NCBI RefSeq assembly: GCF_005047655.1
Contig: NZ_SUKF01000005.1
Location: 248,001 to 312,000 of the forward strand
Direction: 5' to 3'
Source of the DNA: Sinimarinibacterium arenosum
GTDB taxonomy: Bacteria; Pseudomonadota; Gammaproteobacteria; Nevskiales; Nevskiaceae
Length of the DNA: 64,000 nt
The notes under the pieces were generated by a model that did not search any database, was not told the DNA's origin, and was given only the letters and a program-made list of their open reading frames with translations. Shown here in pieces: positions 56,644 through 64,000 of this stretch. Every line of letters begins with the position of its first letter. The first letter of the stretch is position 1. The position numbers were made by a program, and so were the translations under genes.

Positions 56644-56672
56644 AAAAAAGGCCCCGTTTCCGGGGCCTTTTT
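56644..56672 (-). terminator. Intrinsic terminator after pntB
   Basis: GGCCCCG (56650-56656), TTTC loop and CGGGGCC form the stem. On the minus strand a T-run follows, 20 bases after the pntB stop. The stem-loop is identical to the one at 55556. Confidence 0.88.
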
Positions 56673-56691
56673 GAAATCGCTGCAAAAAGAC

Positions 56692-58113
56692 TCAGTGGCC
56701 GCCGCCGTCCAGCGACTTGACCGCCTGGATCATCGCCACCATGACCTTCTGGGCATCGCCGTAGACCATGTTGGTGTTGTCGCGGAAGAACAGCTCGTTC
56801 TCGACGCCCGAGTAGCCCTTGCCCTGGCCGCGCTTGACCACATAGACCTGCTTGGCCTGGTCGACGTTGAGAATCGGCATGCCGTAGATTGGCGAGGACT
56901 TGTTGGTGCGTGCCGCAGGGTTCACGGTGTCGTTGGCGCCGATGACGATGGCGACGTCGGCTTCCTTGAACTCGCCGTTGATGTCTTCCATGTCATAGAT
57001 GATGTCGTACGGCACGCCAGCTTCGGCGAGCAACACGTTCATGTGACCGGGCATGCGGCCCGCGACCGGATGGATCGCGAACTTCACATCGACGTCATTG
57101 TCCTGCAGCAGCTTCACGAACTCATAGAGCTTGTGCTGCGCCTGCGCCACCGCCAGACCATAGCCCGGAGCAATGATGACCTTGGACGCATAGCGCATGT
57201 TGATGCCGGCATCGCCTGCATCGACCGGCCTCATGCTGCCCTGGATTTCACCCTGTTCTTCGTCGCCGGTGGCGCCAAAGTTGGAGAACAGCACGTTCGA
57301 CACGCTGCGGTTCATCGCCTTGGCCATCAGCAGAGTCAGCAGCGTACCGGCCGAACCCACCACCATGCCCGCGATCATCAGCGCCGGGTTGTTCAGCACG
57401 TAGCCTTCGAAGCCCACGGCCAGACCGGTGAACGCGTTGTACAGCGAGATCACCACCGGCATGTCGGCGCCGCCGATCGGCATCGTCATCATCACGCCGT
57501 AGACCAGCGCCAGCGCAAAGAACAGGCCGAGCACCGGCATCGTCACGCCGCCGTGCAGATACACGGTGTAGGCGCCAATGCCGAGCAGCACGACCAGCAG
57601 GCTTCCGTTGATGGCCTGCAGGCCGGACAGACGCAGGGTCTTGTTGATGCGGCCGTCGAGCTTGGCCCACGCGATCAGCGAGCCGGACAGCGAGACCGAA
57701 CCGATCAGACCGCCGAGCACCGCCAGCGACAGGCCGACGCTGCCGTGCGTCTTGTGACCGAACAGTTCGATCGCGGCGATCGCCGCCGCCGCGCCACCGC
57801 CCATGCCGTTGTAGAGCGCGACCATCTGCGGCATCGCGGTCATCGCGACCTTCTTGCCGCTCCACCAGGCCCAACCCAGGCCGAGCGTCAGCGCGACCGC
57901 GGCGAGGATGATGTTGGTCGTCAGATGCGGCTTGGCCGCCTCTTCCACGTCCAGCGTGTAGAGGAAGCTGGCGAGCACGGCAACGACCATGCCCCAGCCG
58001 GCGACGACGATGCCGGAGCGCGCCGTCACTGGCGACGACATGCGCTTCAGACCGTAGATGAACAGAAACGCCGCGGCGAAGTAAGCCGCGTCAATGATCA
58101 GTGCTGCATTCAT
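56692..58113 (-). CDS. pntB: NAD(P) transhydrogenase subunit beta PntB
   Basis: The 473-residue protein has an N-terminal membrane domain of about eight segments and a C-terminal NADP(H)-binding domain III: IAPGYGLAVAQAQHKLYE near residue 320, HPVAGRMPGHMNVLLAEA near 352 and VIGANDTVNPAARTNKSSPI near 395. With PntAa and PntAb it forms the proton-translocating transhydrogenase that makes NADPH. AAGGGG lies six bases before the ATG. Confidence 0.97.
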   Translation of the reverse strand: MNAALIIDAAYFAAAFLFIYGLKRMSSPVTARSGIVVAGWGMVVAVLASFLYTLDVEEAAKPHLTTNIILAAVALTLGLGWAWWSGKKVAMTAMPQMVALYNGMGGGAAAAIAAIELFGHKTHGSVGLSLAVLGGLIGSVSLSGSLIAWAKLDGRINKTLRLSGLQAINGSLLVVLLGIGAYTVYLHGGVTMPVLGLFFALALVYGVMMTMPIGGADMPVVISLYNAFTGLAVGFEGYVLNNPALMIAGMVVGSAGTLLTLLMAKAMNRSVSNVLFSNFGATGDEEQGEIQGSMRPVDAGDAGINMRYASKVIIAPGYGLAVAQAQHKLYEFVKLLQDNDVDVKFAIHPVAGRMPGHMNVLLAEAGVPYDIIYDMEDINGEFKEADVAIVIGANDTVNPAARTNKSSPIYGMPILNVDQAKQVYVVKRGQGKGYSGVENELFFRDNTNMVYGDAQKVMVAMIQAVKSLDGGGH

Positions 58114-58123
58114 GACGTTCCCC

Positions 58124-58435
58124 TTAGCCCTTCTTCTTGTCGGAAGGCTTGAACATTTCAAGCATGCGTTCGGTCACGACGTAGCCACCGGCCGCGTTGC
58201 CCGCGCCCAGCAGCACACCGAAGAAGCCGATCGCCTGCTGCAAGGTGCTCGATGCGTTGAGCAGCGCCCACAGCGCGCCGACCACGACGATGCCGTGCAC
58301 GAAGTTGGAGCCGGACATCAGCGGCGTGTGCAGAATCGACGGCACGCGGCCGATGATCTCGAAGCCGGTGAACGCGGCCAGCATGAAGATGTACAGGGCC
58401 ACGAAGCCCGTCAGTACCGTGGTTGCGTATTCCAT
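58124..58435 (-). CDS. pntAb: NAD(P) transhydrogenase subunit alpha part 2
   Basis: The 103-residue protein contains only the membrane part of the alpha subunit, with three hydrophobic segments (VLTGFVALYIFMLAAFTGFEII; MSGSNFVHGIVVVGALWALL; IGFFGVLLGAGNAAGGYVVT). It is a separate gene, as in alphaproteobacteria and many other bacteria with three-subunit transhydrogenase. It lies 14 bases after pntAa and ten before pntB. Confidence 0.95.
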   Translation of the reverse strand: MEYATTVLTGFVALYIFMLAAFTGFEIIGRVPSILHTPLMSGSNFVHGIVVVGALWALLNASSTLQQAIGFFGVLLGAGNAAGGYVVTERMLEMFKPSDKKKG

Positions 58436-58449
58436 GGAACGTTATCCCC

Positions 58450-59577
58450 TTAAGCTTCCACGGCCTTCTGGGCCGCTTCGTTCTTGATCTCGCCGGCGTG
58501 CGTCAGGCAGGCCTTGGCGAGCACCTCGTCTTCCCAGTTCAGTACAAACTTCTTCTCGGCGTCGAACATCAGCTCGATCAGGTTGTACTGGTTCTTGGCG
58601 TACAGCTCGGACGCATGCTCGGCCAGCATCGACGGCACGTTCAGCGGCGCGACGATGGTGACCTGGCCGACCTGGATGGTCTTGCCCGGCTCGGTGTACT
58701 CGCAGTTGCCGCCGCCTTCCGCAGCGAGGTCCACGATCACCGCACCGTTCTTCATGCCGTCGACCTGTGCCTTGCTGATCAGCTTCGGCGACGGACGGCC
58801 CGGAATCGCGGCGGTGGTGATGATCAGATCCGCCTGCTGGATGTGCTTGGTCACAACCGCGGCGATCTTGTCCTTTTCTTCCTGCGTCAGCTCACGCGCA
58901 TAACCGCCTTCGCCACGCGCATCGACACCGGTGTCGACGAACTTGGCGCCCAGCGACTCGGCCTGTTCCTTGGTTTCCGGACGCACGTCGTAGCCTTCGG
59001 TCATCGCGCCGAGACGGCGAGCCGTCGCCAGCGCCTGCAGACCGGCCACGCCCAGACCCATCACCAGGCACTTGGCCGGACGGATCGAGCCCACGGCGGT
59101 GGTCATCATCGGCAGGATGCGCGCGAGGTTGGTCGAACCCAGCAGCGCCGCGTAGTAACCCGACAGCGCGGCCTGCGACGACAGCGCGTCCATCGCCTGC
59201 GCACGGGTGATGCGCGGCACCAGCTCCATCGCGAAGCAGGTGATCTTCTTGTCACGCAGCAGCTTGACCAGCTCGATCTCGCGATGCGCATAAACAAAGG
59301 TCAGCAGTACCGCGCCGTCCTTCATCGCATCGACGACGTCGGCCGCCGGCGGCTGCACCGAGACGACGATATCGGCATCCGATACCAGCCCCTGGGGGTT
59401 GGCCGCGAAAGTGACATTCTTGAATGCACTGTCAGGAATACGGCTTGCGGCACCGGCGTCGGTCTGCATGTGAATCTCGCAGCCCAGTTTCACCAGCTTG
59501 TCAGCTACCGCAGGTACCATCGCCACCCGCTTTTCATTCGGGCGGGTTTCCTTGAGCACGGCAATCTTGACCGGCAT
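58450..59577 (-). CDS. pntAa: NAD(P) transhydrogenase subunit alpha part 1
   Basis: The 375-residue soluble domain I resembles alanine dehydrogenase. It has AVLKETRPNEKRVAMVP at the N-terminus, VMGLGVAGLQALATARRLGA for NAD(H) binding near residue 170, YDVRPETKEQ and the mobile loop region around ARGEGGYARELTQEE. It binds NAD(H) and starts the pntAa-pntAb-pntB operon. GAGGGG precedes the ATG. Confidence 0.97.
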   Translation of the reverse strand: MPVKIAVLKETRPNEKRVAMVPAVADKLVKLGCEIHMQTDAGAASRIPDSAFKNVTFAANPQGLVSDADIVVSVQPPAADVVDAMKDGAVLLTFVYAHREIELVKLLRDKKITCFAMELVPRITRAQAMDALSSQAALSGYYAALLGSTNLARILPMMTTAVGSIRPAKCLVMGLGVAGLQALATARRLGAMTEGYDVRPETKEQAESLGAKFVDTGVDARGEGGYARELTQEEKDKIAAVVTKHIQQADLIITTAAIPGRPSPKLISKAQVDGMKNGAVIVDLAAEGGGNCEYTEPGKTIQVGQVTIVAPLNVPSMLAEHASELYAKNQYNLIELMFDAEKKFVLNWEDEVLAKACLTHAGEIKNEAAQKAVEA

Positions 59578-59702
59578 GAACGGCTCCCCTCTGAAATCGC
59601 TTTTGAAGTCCCAACCAACCGCATCCGGCCTCGCTGCAGCAGGCCTTACGGACGCAAACGGGGTGCAAGTCTAGCGGATGATCTGGGGAATAACACCCAA
59701 AT

Positions 59703-59740
59703 TTGGACGATCCGGGCGATAGCCCCAGTTTATCGTCCAA
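59703..59740. repeat. Inverted repeat between pntAa and the DUF6279 gene
   Basis: TTGGACGAT (59703-59711) and ATCGTCCAA (59732-59740) are perfect inverted copies 20 bases apart, with an inner GGGC-GATA-GCCC hairpin. It lies 126 bases upstream of pntAa and 19 bases after the stop of the DUF6279 gene. It could be that gene's terminator or a pnt operator. Confidence 0.5.
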
Positions 59741-59758
59741 CTCAATCGGATCAGGCGC

Positions 59759-60640
59759 TTACCGCGGCTCCACCGCCAGCGCGGCAAATGCGTCGGCGAG
59801 GTCGCGCAGCCGTCGCTGGGCGTGTTCCCGCTGTTTCGGACTCAGGGAGGGCAACAGGCGCTCGAACAGGTTCAGCCACTGGACCTGATTTTCAGCAAAG
59901 ATCGCCTGCTGATCGGGTGTCCACAGACTGGAGCCCTCCGTCAGCAACGTCGTCATTTCAGGACAGAACGCCGGCGTCTGGCGCTGCTGCAAGGTCTCGC
60001 CCAGCGCCTCACGCCAGCTGCGGCGGTAGGCCACCCAGGCCGGCGCCACTGACGGCCGCGCCCGGTTCCACTCCGCGATCACCCCTCGCTGCGCGTCGTC
60101 CAGCGAGCCAAACCAGCGCCGCAACGCCTTGTCCAGCTCGCGTTCGGTGTCGTGCAGCACCTCGTCGGGCGGCGGCTCGATCTGCTCACGCACCAGCTCG
60201 GCGATGTCCTCGTCCGCCTCCGCCAGCAGCTCGTCGACCTGATCCGCACTGAGCCCCGGCCCCAGCGCGCAGGCCAGCGGCACCAGATGCGCCATGATCC
60301 GGTCCCAGGCCTCGCCGTAGTGCTCCGCAGTCCGGCCCAGCGCCTCCCGGCTCAGCGGTTGATCCAGCGCATCCGCCATGCCGCGCAGCTCGGCCACCCA
60401 GCGCGGCAGCTCCTCGCGGCGGTGCCAGCCCCAGAAGGTCTGGAACTGCGCATCAAACTGCGCCTTCTGCGCATCCGTCATCGAAACGTACTTGCCCGCC
60501 TCCCAGCGCGCGATGAAGTCCAGCCGGTTGTACACCAGGGAGGTCGTGCTGCAGGCGCTCAGCAGCCCGCAAAGCAGCAGCAGAGAGGCTCCGCGCCAGC
60601 GACTAAATCCGACAATGATCAAGGTCAGCTTTGCGCGCAT
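59759..60640 (-). CDS. DUF6279-family lipoprotein
   Basis: The 293-residue lipoprotein (lipobox LLSAC) continues with STTSLVYNRLDFIARWEAGK, the characteristic N-terminus of DUF6279 proteins, then an all-helical body rich in Arg, Glu and Trp. The function of the family is unknown. It is divergent from nrdJa with 44 bases between start codons, so their promoters may overlap. Confidence 0.86.
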   Translation of the reverse strand: MRAKLTLIIVGFSRWRGASLLLLCGLLSACSTTSLVYNRLDFIARWEAGKYVSMTDAQKAQFDAQFQTFWGWHRREELPRWVAELRGMADALDQPLSREALGRTAEHYGEAWDRIMAHLVPLACALGPGLSADQVDELLAEADEDIAELVREQIEPPPDEVLHDTERELDKALRRWFGSLDDAQRGVIAEWNRARPSVAPAWVAYRRSWREALGETLQQRQTPAFCPEMTTLLTEGSSLWTPDQQAIFAENQVQWLNLFERLLPSLSPKQREHAQRRLRDLADAFAALAVEPR

Positions 60641-60684
60641 TCCGGGCGTATGATCATGCGACGGTTCTTGCCGCCGGAAGGATT

Positions 60685-62760
60685 ATGAAACAGCCGACTC
60701 CGCTCCGCGATCTTCCTCCGCTGCCGCTGCAGCAAGCCTCAGAGCTGATCGCCCTGAGCAAGTACTTTCTCCCCGGCGAGGATCTCGACAGCATGCGTCG
60801 ACGCCTCGCGCAGGCGCTCGCCCGCTGCGAAGCCGACCCGGGCGCATGGGAGGAACGCTTCTATCACACGCTGCACTACGCCTTTCCGGCCGGCCGCATT
60901 ATGGCCAACGCCGGCGCGGAGTCGTTCAAGCCGAATGTGTCGACGATCAACTGCACGGTATCGCGCACGATCGAAGACTCCATGGCCGGGATCATGGGCG
61001 CCGCCTCCGAGGCCGCACTGACGCTCAAGGCCGGCTGCGGCATCGGTTATGACTTCTCGACGCTGCGCCCGCGCGGCGCGCAGGTCTCCGGCGCCGGCGC
61101 CACCACCAGCGGGCCGCTGCCGTTCATGGACGTGTTCGACGCTGTGTGCAAGACCGTCTCCAGTGCCGGCGGGCGTCGCGGCGCACAGATGGGCTGTCTG
61201 GAGATCGGCCATCCCGACATCGAGGCCTTCATCCTGGCCAAGCGCCAAGACGGCCGCCTGCGCGCGTTCAACCTGTCCTGCCTGATCACCGACGATTTCA
61301 TGCAGGCCGTGCGCAACGACGCCGAATGGTCGCTGGTGTTCCCCGCGTTCCCGGATGAGATGGAGTCGTCGCAGCTGGTCTGGCGCCGCTGGCCGCTGCA
61401 TGACACCGACTACACCGTCAACGAACGCGGGCAGACCGCGTGCCGCGTGTATCGCACCGTCCGCGCACGCGACCTGTGGGATCTGATCATGCACTCGACC
61501 TACGAGTTCTCCGATCCCGGCTTCCTGCTGGTCGACGAGATGAACCGCATGAACCCGCTGTGGTTCACCGAACACATCCGCGCGAGCAATCCCTGCGGCG
61601 AGCAACCCCTGCCCCCGTACGGCGCCTGCCTGCTCGGCTCGGTCAACCTCGCCTCGCTGGTGAAGAATCCATTCACCCCGCAGGCGCAGTTCGACTTCGA
61701 AGCCTACGGTGAAGTCGTGCGCACTTTCGCGCGCATGCTCGACAACGTGGTCGAGATCAACGGCCTGCCGCTGCCGCAGCAGCGTGAAGAGATCATGCGC
61801 AAGCGCCGTCACGGCATGGGCTATCTGGGCCTGGGCTCGGCGATGACGATGCTCGGCCTGCGCTACGGCTCACCCGAGTCCGTCGCCTTCACCGACAAAG
61901 TCACCCAGCGCCTTGCGGTCGAGAACTGGCGTGCGGGTCTGGAGCTGGCCAAGGAAAAAGGCCCGGCACCCATCCTCACTGAAGAGTTCGAGATCACCCC
62001 CGCGCTGCTCGCACTGCGCCCTGAGCTGGCGCATGACGGCTATGCCGTCGGCGACCGCGTGCCGGGGCGCGTGCTGCACGCGCGCTACTCGCGTCATCTG
62101 CAACGCATTGCCGAAGTGGAACCGCAGCTGGTTGCCGAGCTGGCCGAAGTCGGCGCGCGCTTCACGCACGCCACCTCGATCGCGCCCACCGGCACCATGG
62201 CCGCGTCAGTCGGCAACAACGCCTCCAACGGCATCGAGCCGAGCTTCGCGCATTCCTACATCCGCAACATGATCGTGCCCGGCGAGAAGGCCAAGCGCGC
62301 GATCCGCATGGACTCGTACGAGCTGCTGGCGTACCGGCAGTGGGCCGATGCAAACGTCGACCCGGACAACCTGCCCGACGCCTTCCGCGGTACCGCGGCC
62401 GGCACCGACCCGCGCGAACACATCGACGTGCAGGCCGCTGCCCAGCGCTGGATCGACTCCTCGATCTCAAAGACCATCAACGTGCCGTCCGACATCGCGT
62501 TCGAGGACTTCAAGGACATCTATCTGTACGCGGTCGACAACGGACTCAAGGGCTGCACCACTTTCCGCTTCAATCCGGAAGTGCATCAGGGCGTACTCGT
62601 ATCCGAAGCCGATCTCGCCAACACCGTCTATGAGTTCCAGCTCGCCGACGGCTCGCGCGTGCAGGTGCCCGGCAACGCCCAGATCGAATACGACGGCGGC
62701 ACCTACACCGCCGCCAATCTGTACGACGCGCTCAAGGAAGGCTTTTACGGCCGGCTCTAA
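60685..62760 (+). CDS. nrdJa: Class II (B12-dependent) ribonucleotide reductase, NrdJa subunit
   Basis: The 691-residue catalytic subunit has the redox pair Cys90 (STINCTVS) and Cys315 (YGACLLGSVNLASL), the thiyl-radical Cys304 with Glu306 in NPCGEQ, and HATSIAPTGTMAASVGNNASNGIEP near residue 495. It lacks the C-terminal cysteine-rich tail of single-chain NrdJ, which is supplied by the next gene. The enzyme makes deoxynucleotides with or without oxygen. The start at 60685 has GGAAGG only three bases upstream, which is short but the best available. Confidence 0.93.
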   Translation: MKQPTPLRDLPPLPLQQASELIALSKYFLPGEDLDSMRRRLAQALARCEADPGAWEERFYHTLHYAFPAGRIMANAGAESFKPNVSTINCTVSRTIEDSMAGIMGAASEAALTLKAGCGIGYDFSTLRPRGAQVSGAGATTSGPLPFMDVFDAVCKTVSSAGGRRGAQMGCLEIGHPDIEAFILAKRQDGRLRAFNLSCLITDDFMQAVRNDAEWSLVFPAFPDEMESSQLVWRRWPLHDTDYTVNERGQTACRVYRTVRARDLWDLIMHSTYEFSDPGFLLVDEMNRMNPLWFTEHIRASNPCGEQPLPPYGACLLGSVNLASLVKNPFTPQAQFDFEAYGEVVRTFARMLDNVVEINGLPLPQQREEIMRKRRHGMGYLGLGSAMTMLGLRYGSPESVAFTDKVTQRLAVENWRAGLELAKEKGPAPILTEEFEITPALLALRPELAHDGYAVGDRVPGRVLHARYSRHLQRIAEVEPQLVAELAEVGARFTHATSIAPTGTMAASVGNNASNGIEPSFAHSYIRNMIVPGEKAKRAIRMDSYELLAYRQWADANVDPDNLPDAFRGTAAGTDPREHIDVQAAAQRWIDSSISKTINVPSDIAFEDFKDIYLYAVDNGLKGCTTFRFNPEVHQGVLVSEADLANTVYEFQLADGSRVQVPGNAQIEYDGGTYTAANLYDALKEGFYGRL

Positions 62761-62780
62761 GCCCGCGCCCGGAGACACGC

Positions 62781-63545
62781 ATGTCCGAATCCAAGAAGAT
62801 CACCAGACTCGACAAACGCATCGTCGGCTGGAATGTGCTGCGCGACGGCCACGCCGCCAACAGCGAACCCGAGATCAACCCGCTGACCGTGCGCATCGAC
62901 CGGCGCGAAGAAGGCAGCTGGGAATCCACCACCACCAAGATCAACCTGACCTCGGCCGGTGGGCGCAAGACGATCTACTTCGTCATCGGCTTCGGCGTCG
63001 TCTGCGGGCGCATGAACGGCAAGTCCGTCTGCATCGAGCGACCGCTGGAGTTCTTCATCCCAGCGGGGCAGACCTCCGCCGAACACCAGTGGGTGTCCGC
63101 CACCATGCGCACACTGTCACTCGCCGCACGCGGTGGCTTCCTGATCAAGGCACTGGCGGACCTGCGCAAGGTGTCCTGGGATCGCGGCCCGGTCTGGTAC
63201 GGCAAGACCAAGTCCGGCAAAGGCATGGTGCACGACTCCGAAGTCGCCGCCATCGCCTGGGCCATCCAGCAGGAACTGCACAAGCGCGGCTTCCTCACCG
63301 AGCGCGGCAACGAGCGCCCGGTCGAAGCACTGGCCGAACACTACGAACGCACCCGCGGCTACCGCGACCGAATTCCCGTCGACAACCCGCATGTCGAATC
63401 ACGCCCCAGCGAACCTGCAACGGTCGATGACGAAAACACCCTCGCCATCGTCGGCGTCTGCCCCGACCCGGACTGCCGCGGCGAGATGATCATGAAAGAC
63501 GGCTGCCCAACCTGCCTGGATTGCGGCTACTCCAAATGTGGTTGA
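62781..63545 (+). CDS. nrdJb: Class II ribonucleotide reductase, NrdJb subunit
   Basis: The 254-residue protein corresponds to the C-terminal part of NrdJ: a beta-rich TSCPD-type domain (GRKTIYFVIGFGVVCGRM; PAGQTSAEHQW) and a Cys-rich tail ending CPTCLDCGYSKCG, which carries the cysteines that re-reduce the active site. In Pseudomonas aeruginosa NrdJa and NrdJb are separate genes in the same way. It begins 20 bases after nrdJa. Confidence 0.92.
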   Translation: MSESKKITRLDKRIVGWNVLRDGHAANSEPEINPLTVRIDRREEGSWESTTTKINLTSAGGRKTIYFVIGFGVVCGRMNGKSVCIERPLEFFIPAGQTSAEHQWVSATMRTLSLAARGGFLIKALADLRKVSWDRGPVWYGKTKSGKGMVHDSEVAAIAWAIQQELHKRGFLTERGNERPVEALAEHYERTRGYRDRIPVDNPHVESRPSEPATVDDENTLAIVGVCPDPDCRGEMIMKDGCPTCLDCGYSKCG

Positions 63546-63764
63546 CACACCCTGGATTGATTGCGGAACGTCCCAAATTGGGCTCGACGACCTCCCTCAC
63601 GCGAGGGGGGGACGATGACGCACTTTCCAAGCGTGATTCCATGTGGCCCCTTCTTAATTTTTTATCCAACATGGGCTTACTGATGTGAATCTGACTTTGC
63701 CACCAGGTTATGCGTCATTTTTGTCGTTGAATTGGCGTTGGGCATCAGAAGCGAGACGTTTGGC

Positions 63765-64000
63765 ATGACACTGGTAGCAGCTTGGGTTAGGCGTCACCAA
63801 ACGACCTCAGAGCTATATGTCGCCAGTGACTCTAGGCTCAATGGCGGACGAGCCTGGGACATCGGAACCAAAGTGCTTGATCTCGGCCGAGGTGACTCGG
63901 TTATTGCTTTCGCAGGCCATACCGCTGACGCGTATCCGTTGATGCTGCAGCTGCAGTCAGCCGTGAAGATGCACCCGAAGATTGCATCCAGAGCATACGA
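63765..64000 (+). CDS. Partial gene at the right edge, possibly proteasome/Ntn-hydrolase-like
   Basis: The frame is open for 78 codons to the window end. It begins MTLVAAWVRRHQTTSELYVA, then SDSRLNGGRAWDIGTKVLDL and later IAFAGHTADAYPLMLQL. The 'ASDSR.....W....K......D...AFAG' rhythm resembles HslV/proteasome-fold proteins, but the match is weak and the rest is missing. The DNA is clearly less GC-rich than the preceding genes, and the 220-base gap before it is AT-rich, consistent with horizontal acquisition. No clear ribosome site precedes the ATG. Confidence 0.5.
   Translation, partial: MTLVAAWVRRHQTTSELYVASDSRLNGGRAWDIGTKVLDLGRGDSVIAFAGHTADAYPLMLQLQSAVKMHPKIASRAY

Noticed and set aside
56641-60252. 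Long plus-strand frames opposite the pnt operon and DUF6279 gene
   Set aside because: The pnt genes have full motifs and ribosome sites; the plus frames are His/Arg-rich shadows.

Overview
The window is GC-rich, gene-dense chromosomal DNA with many genes in short operons. It reads as a free-living aerobic gammaproteobacterium. Evidence for this is trkA-trkH, ThrB of the choline-kinase fold, a split class II ribonucleotide reductase (NrdJa + NrdJb, as in Pseudomonas), the N-acetylglutaminylglutamine amide (NAGGN) osmolyte operon and a three-subunit transhydrogenase. An order such as Nevskiales is only a guess. I see no tRNA, rRNA, CRISPR array, insertion sequence or origin. The last ~350 bases are AT-richer and may start an accessory segment.

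Layout. 1-8670 (minus): four secreted lipoproteins in one operon, three of the neutral/alkaline ceramidase type, read away from a divergent AraC-family regulator (8763-9860). 10004-13878: trkA, trkH and thrB. 13967-17499: small lipoprotein, MFS transporter, OmpA-like protein with calcium-binding TSP3 repeats. 17581-20292 (minus): thioesterase, TauE-type permease, EF-hand lipoprotein, MgtE. 20427-23938: TetR regulator with an operator over its own promoter, LolA-like protein, outer-membrane barrel, GST. 23966-26541: outer-membrane protein and LysR regulator divergent from a pirin. 26551-30990: DUF3187 protein, aroG, priA. 31304-33753: sterol-desaturase-type hydroxylase, EamA transporter, small exported protein. 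33766-41132 (minus): frameshifted amidase, sirtuin, Fe-alcohol dehydrogenase, katG, methyltransferase, queuosine-precursor transporter. 41214-46455 (minus): NAGGN operon (marR, asnO, ngg, M42 peptidase) with a 20-bp palindrome at its promoter. 56692-60640 (minus): pntB, pntAb, pntAa and a DUF6279 lipoprotein. 60685-63545: nrdJa and nrdJb. 63765 to the edge: partial gene.

Most unusual region, 46565-56587. A 907-residue membrane protein joins an OmpR-type DNA-binding domain, a complete Ser/Thr kinase, one membrane segment and a tetratricopeptide domain (51121-53844). Around it lie an operon with a TPR-secretin lipoprotein and Cys-rich exported proteins, and two single genes for exported proteins. 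Upstream of each of these three transcription units is the same 43-bp element. It is identical in all three copies at 27 positions, contains three repeats of 11-bp period, and lies at a fixed distance from a -10-like hexamer. That is the layout expected for an OmpR/PhoB-type activator, so I propose that the kinase-regulator and these genes form one uncharacterised membrane-signalling and envelope/secretion system.

Coding calls rest on family motifs, start sites with Shine-Dalgarno sequences, and operon spacing. All functional claims are by recognition, without database searches.
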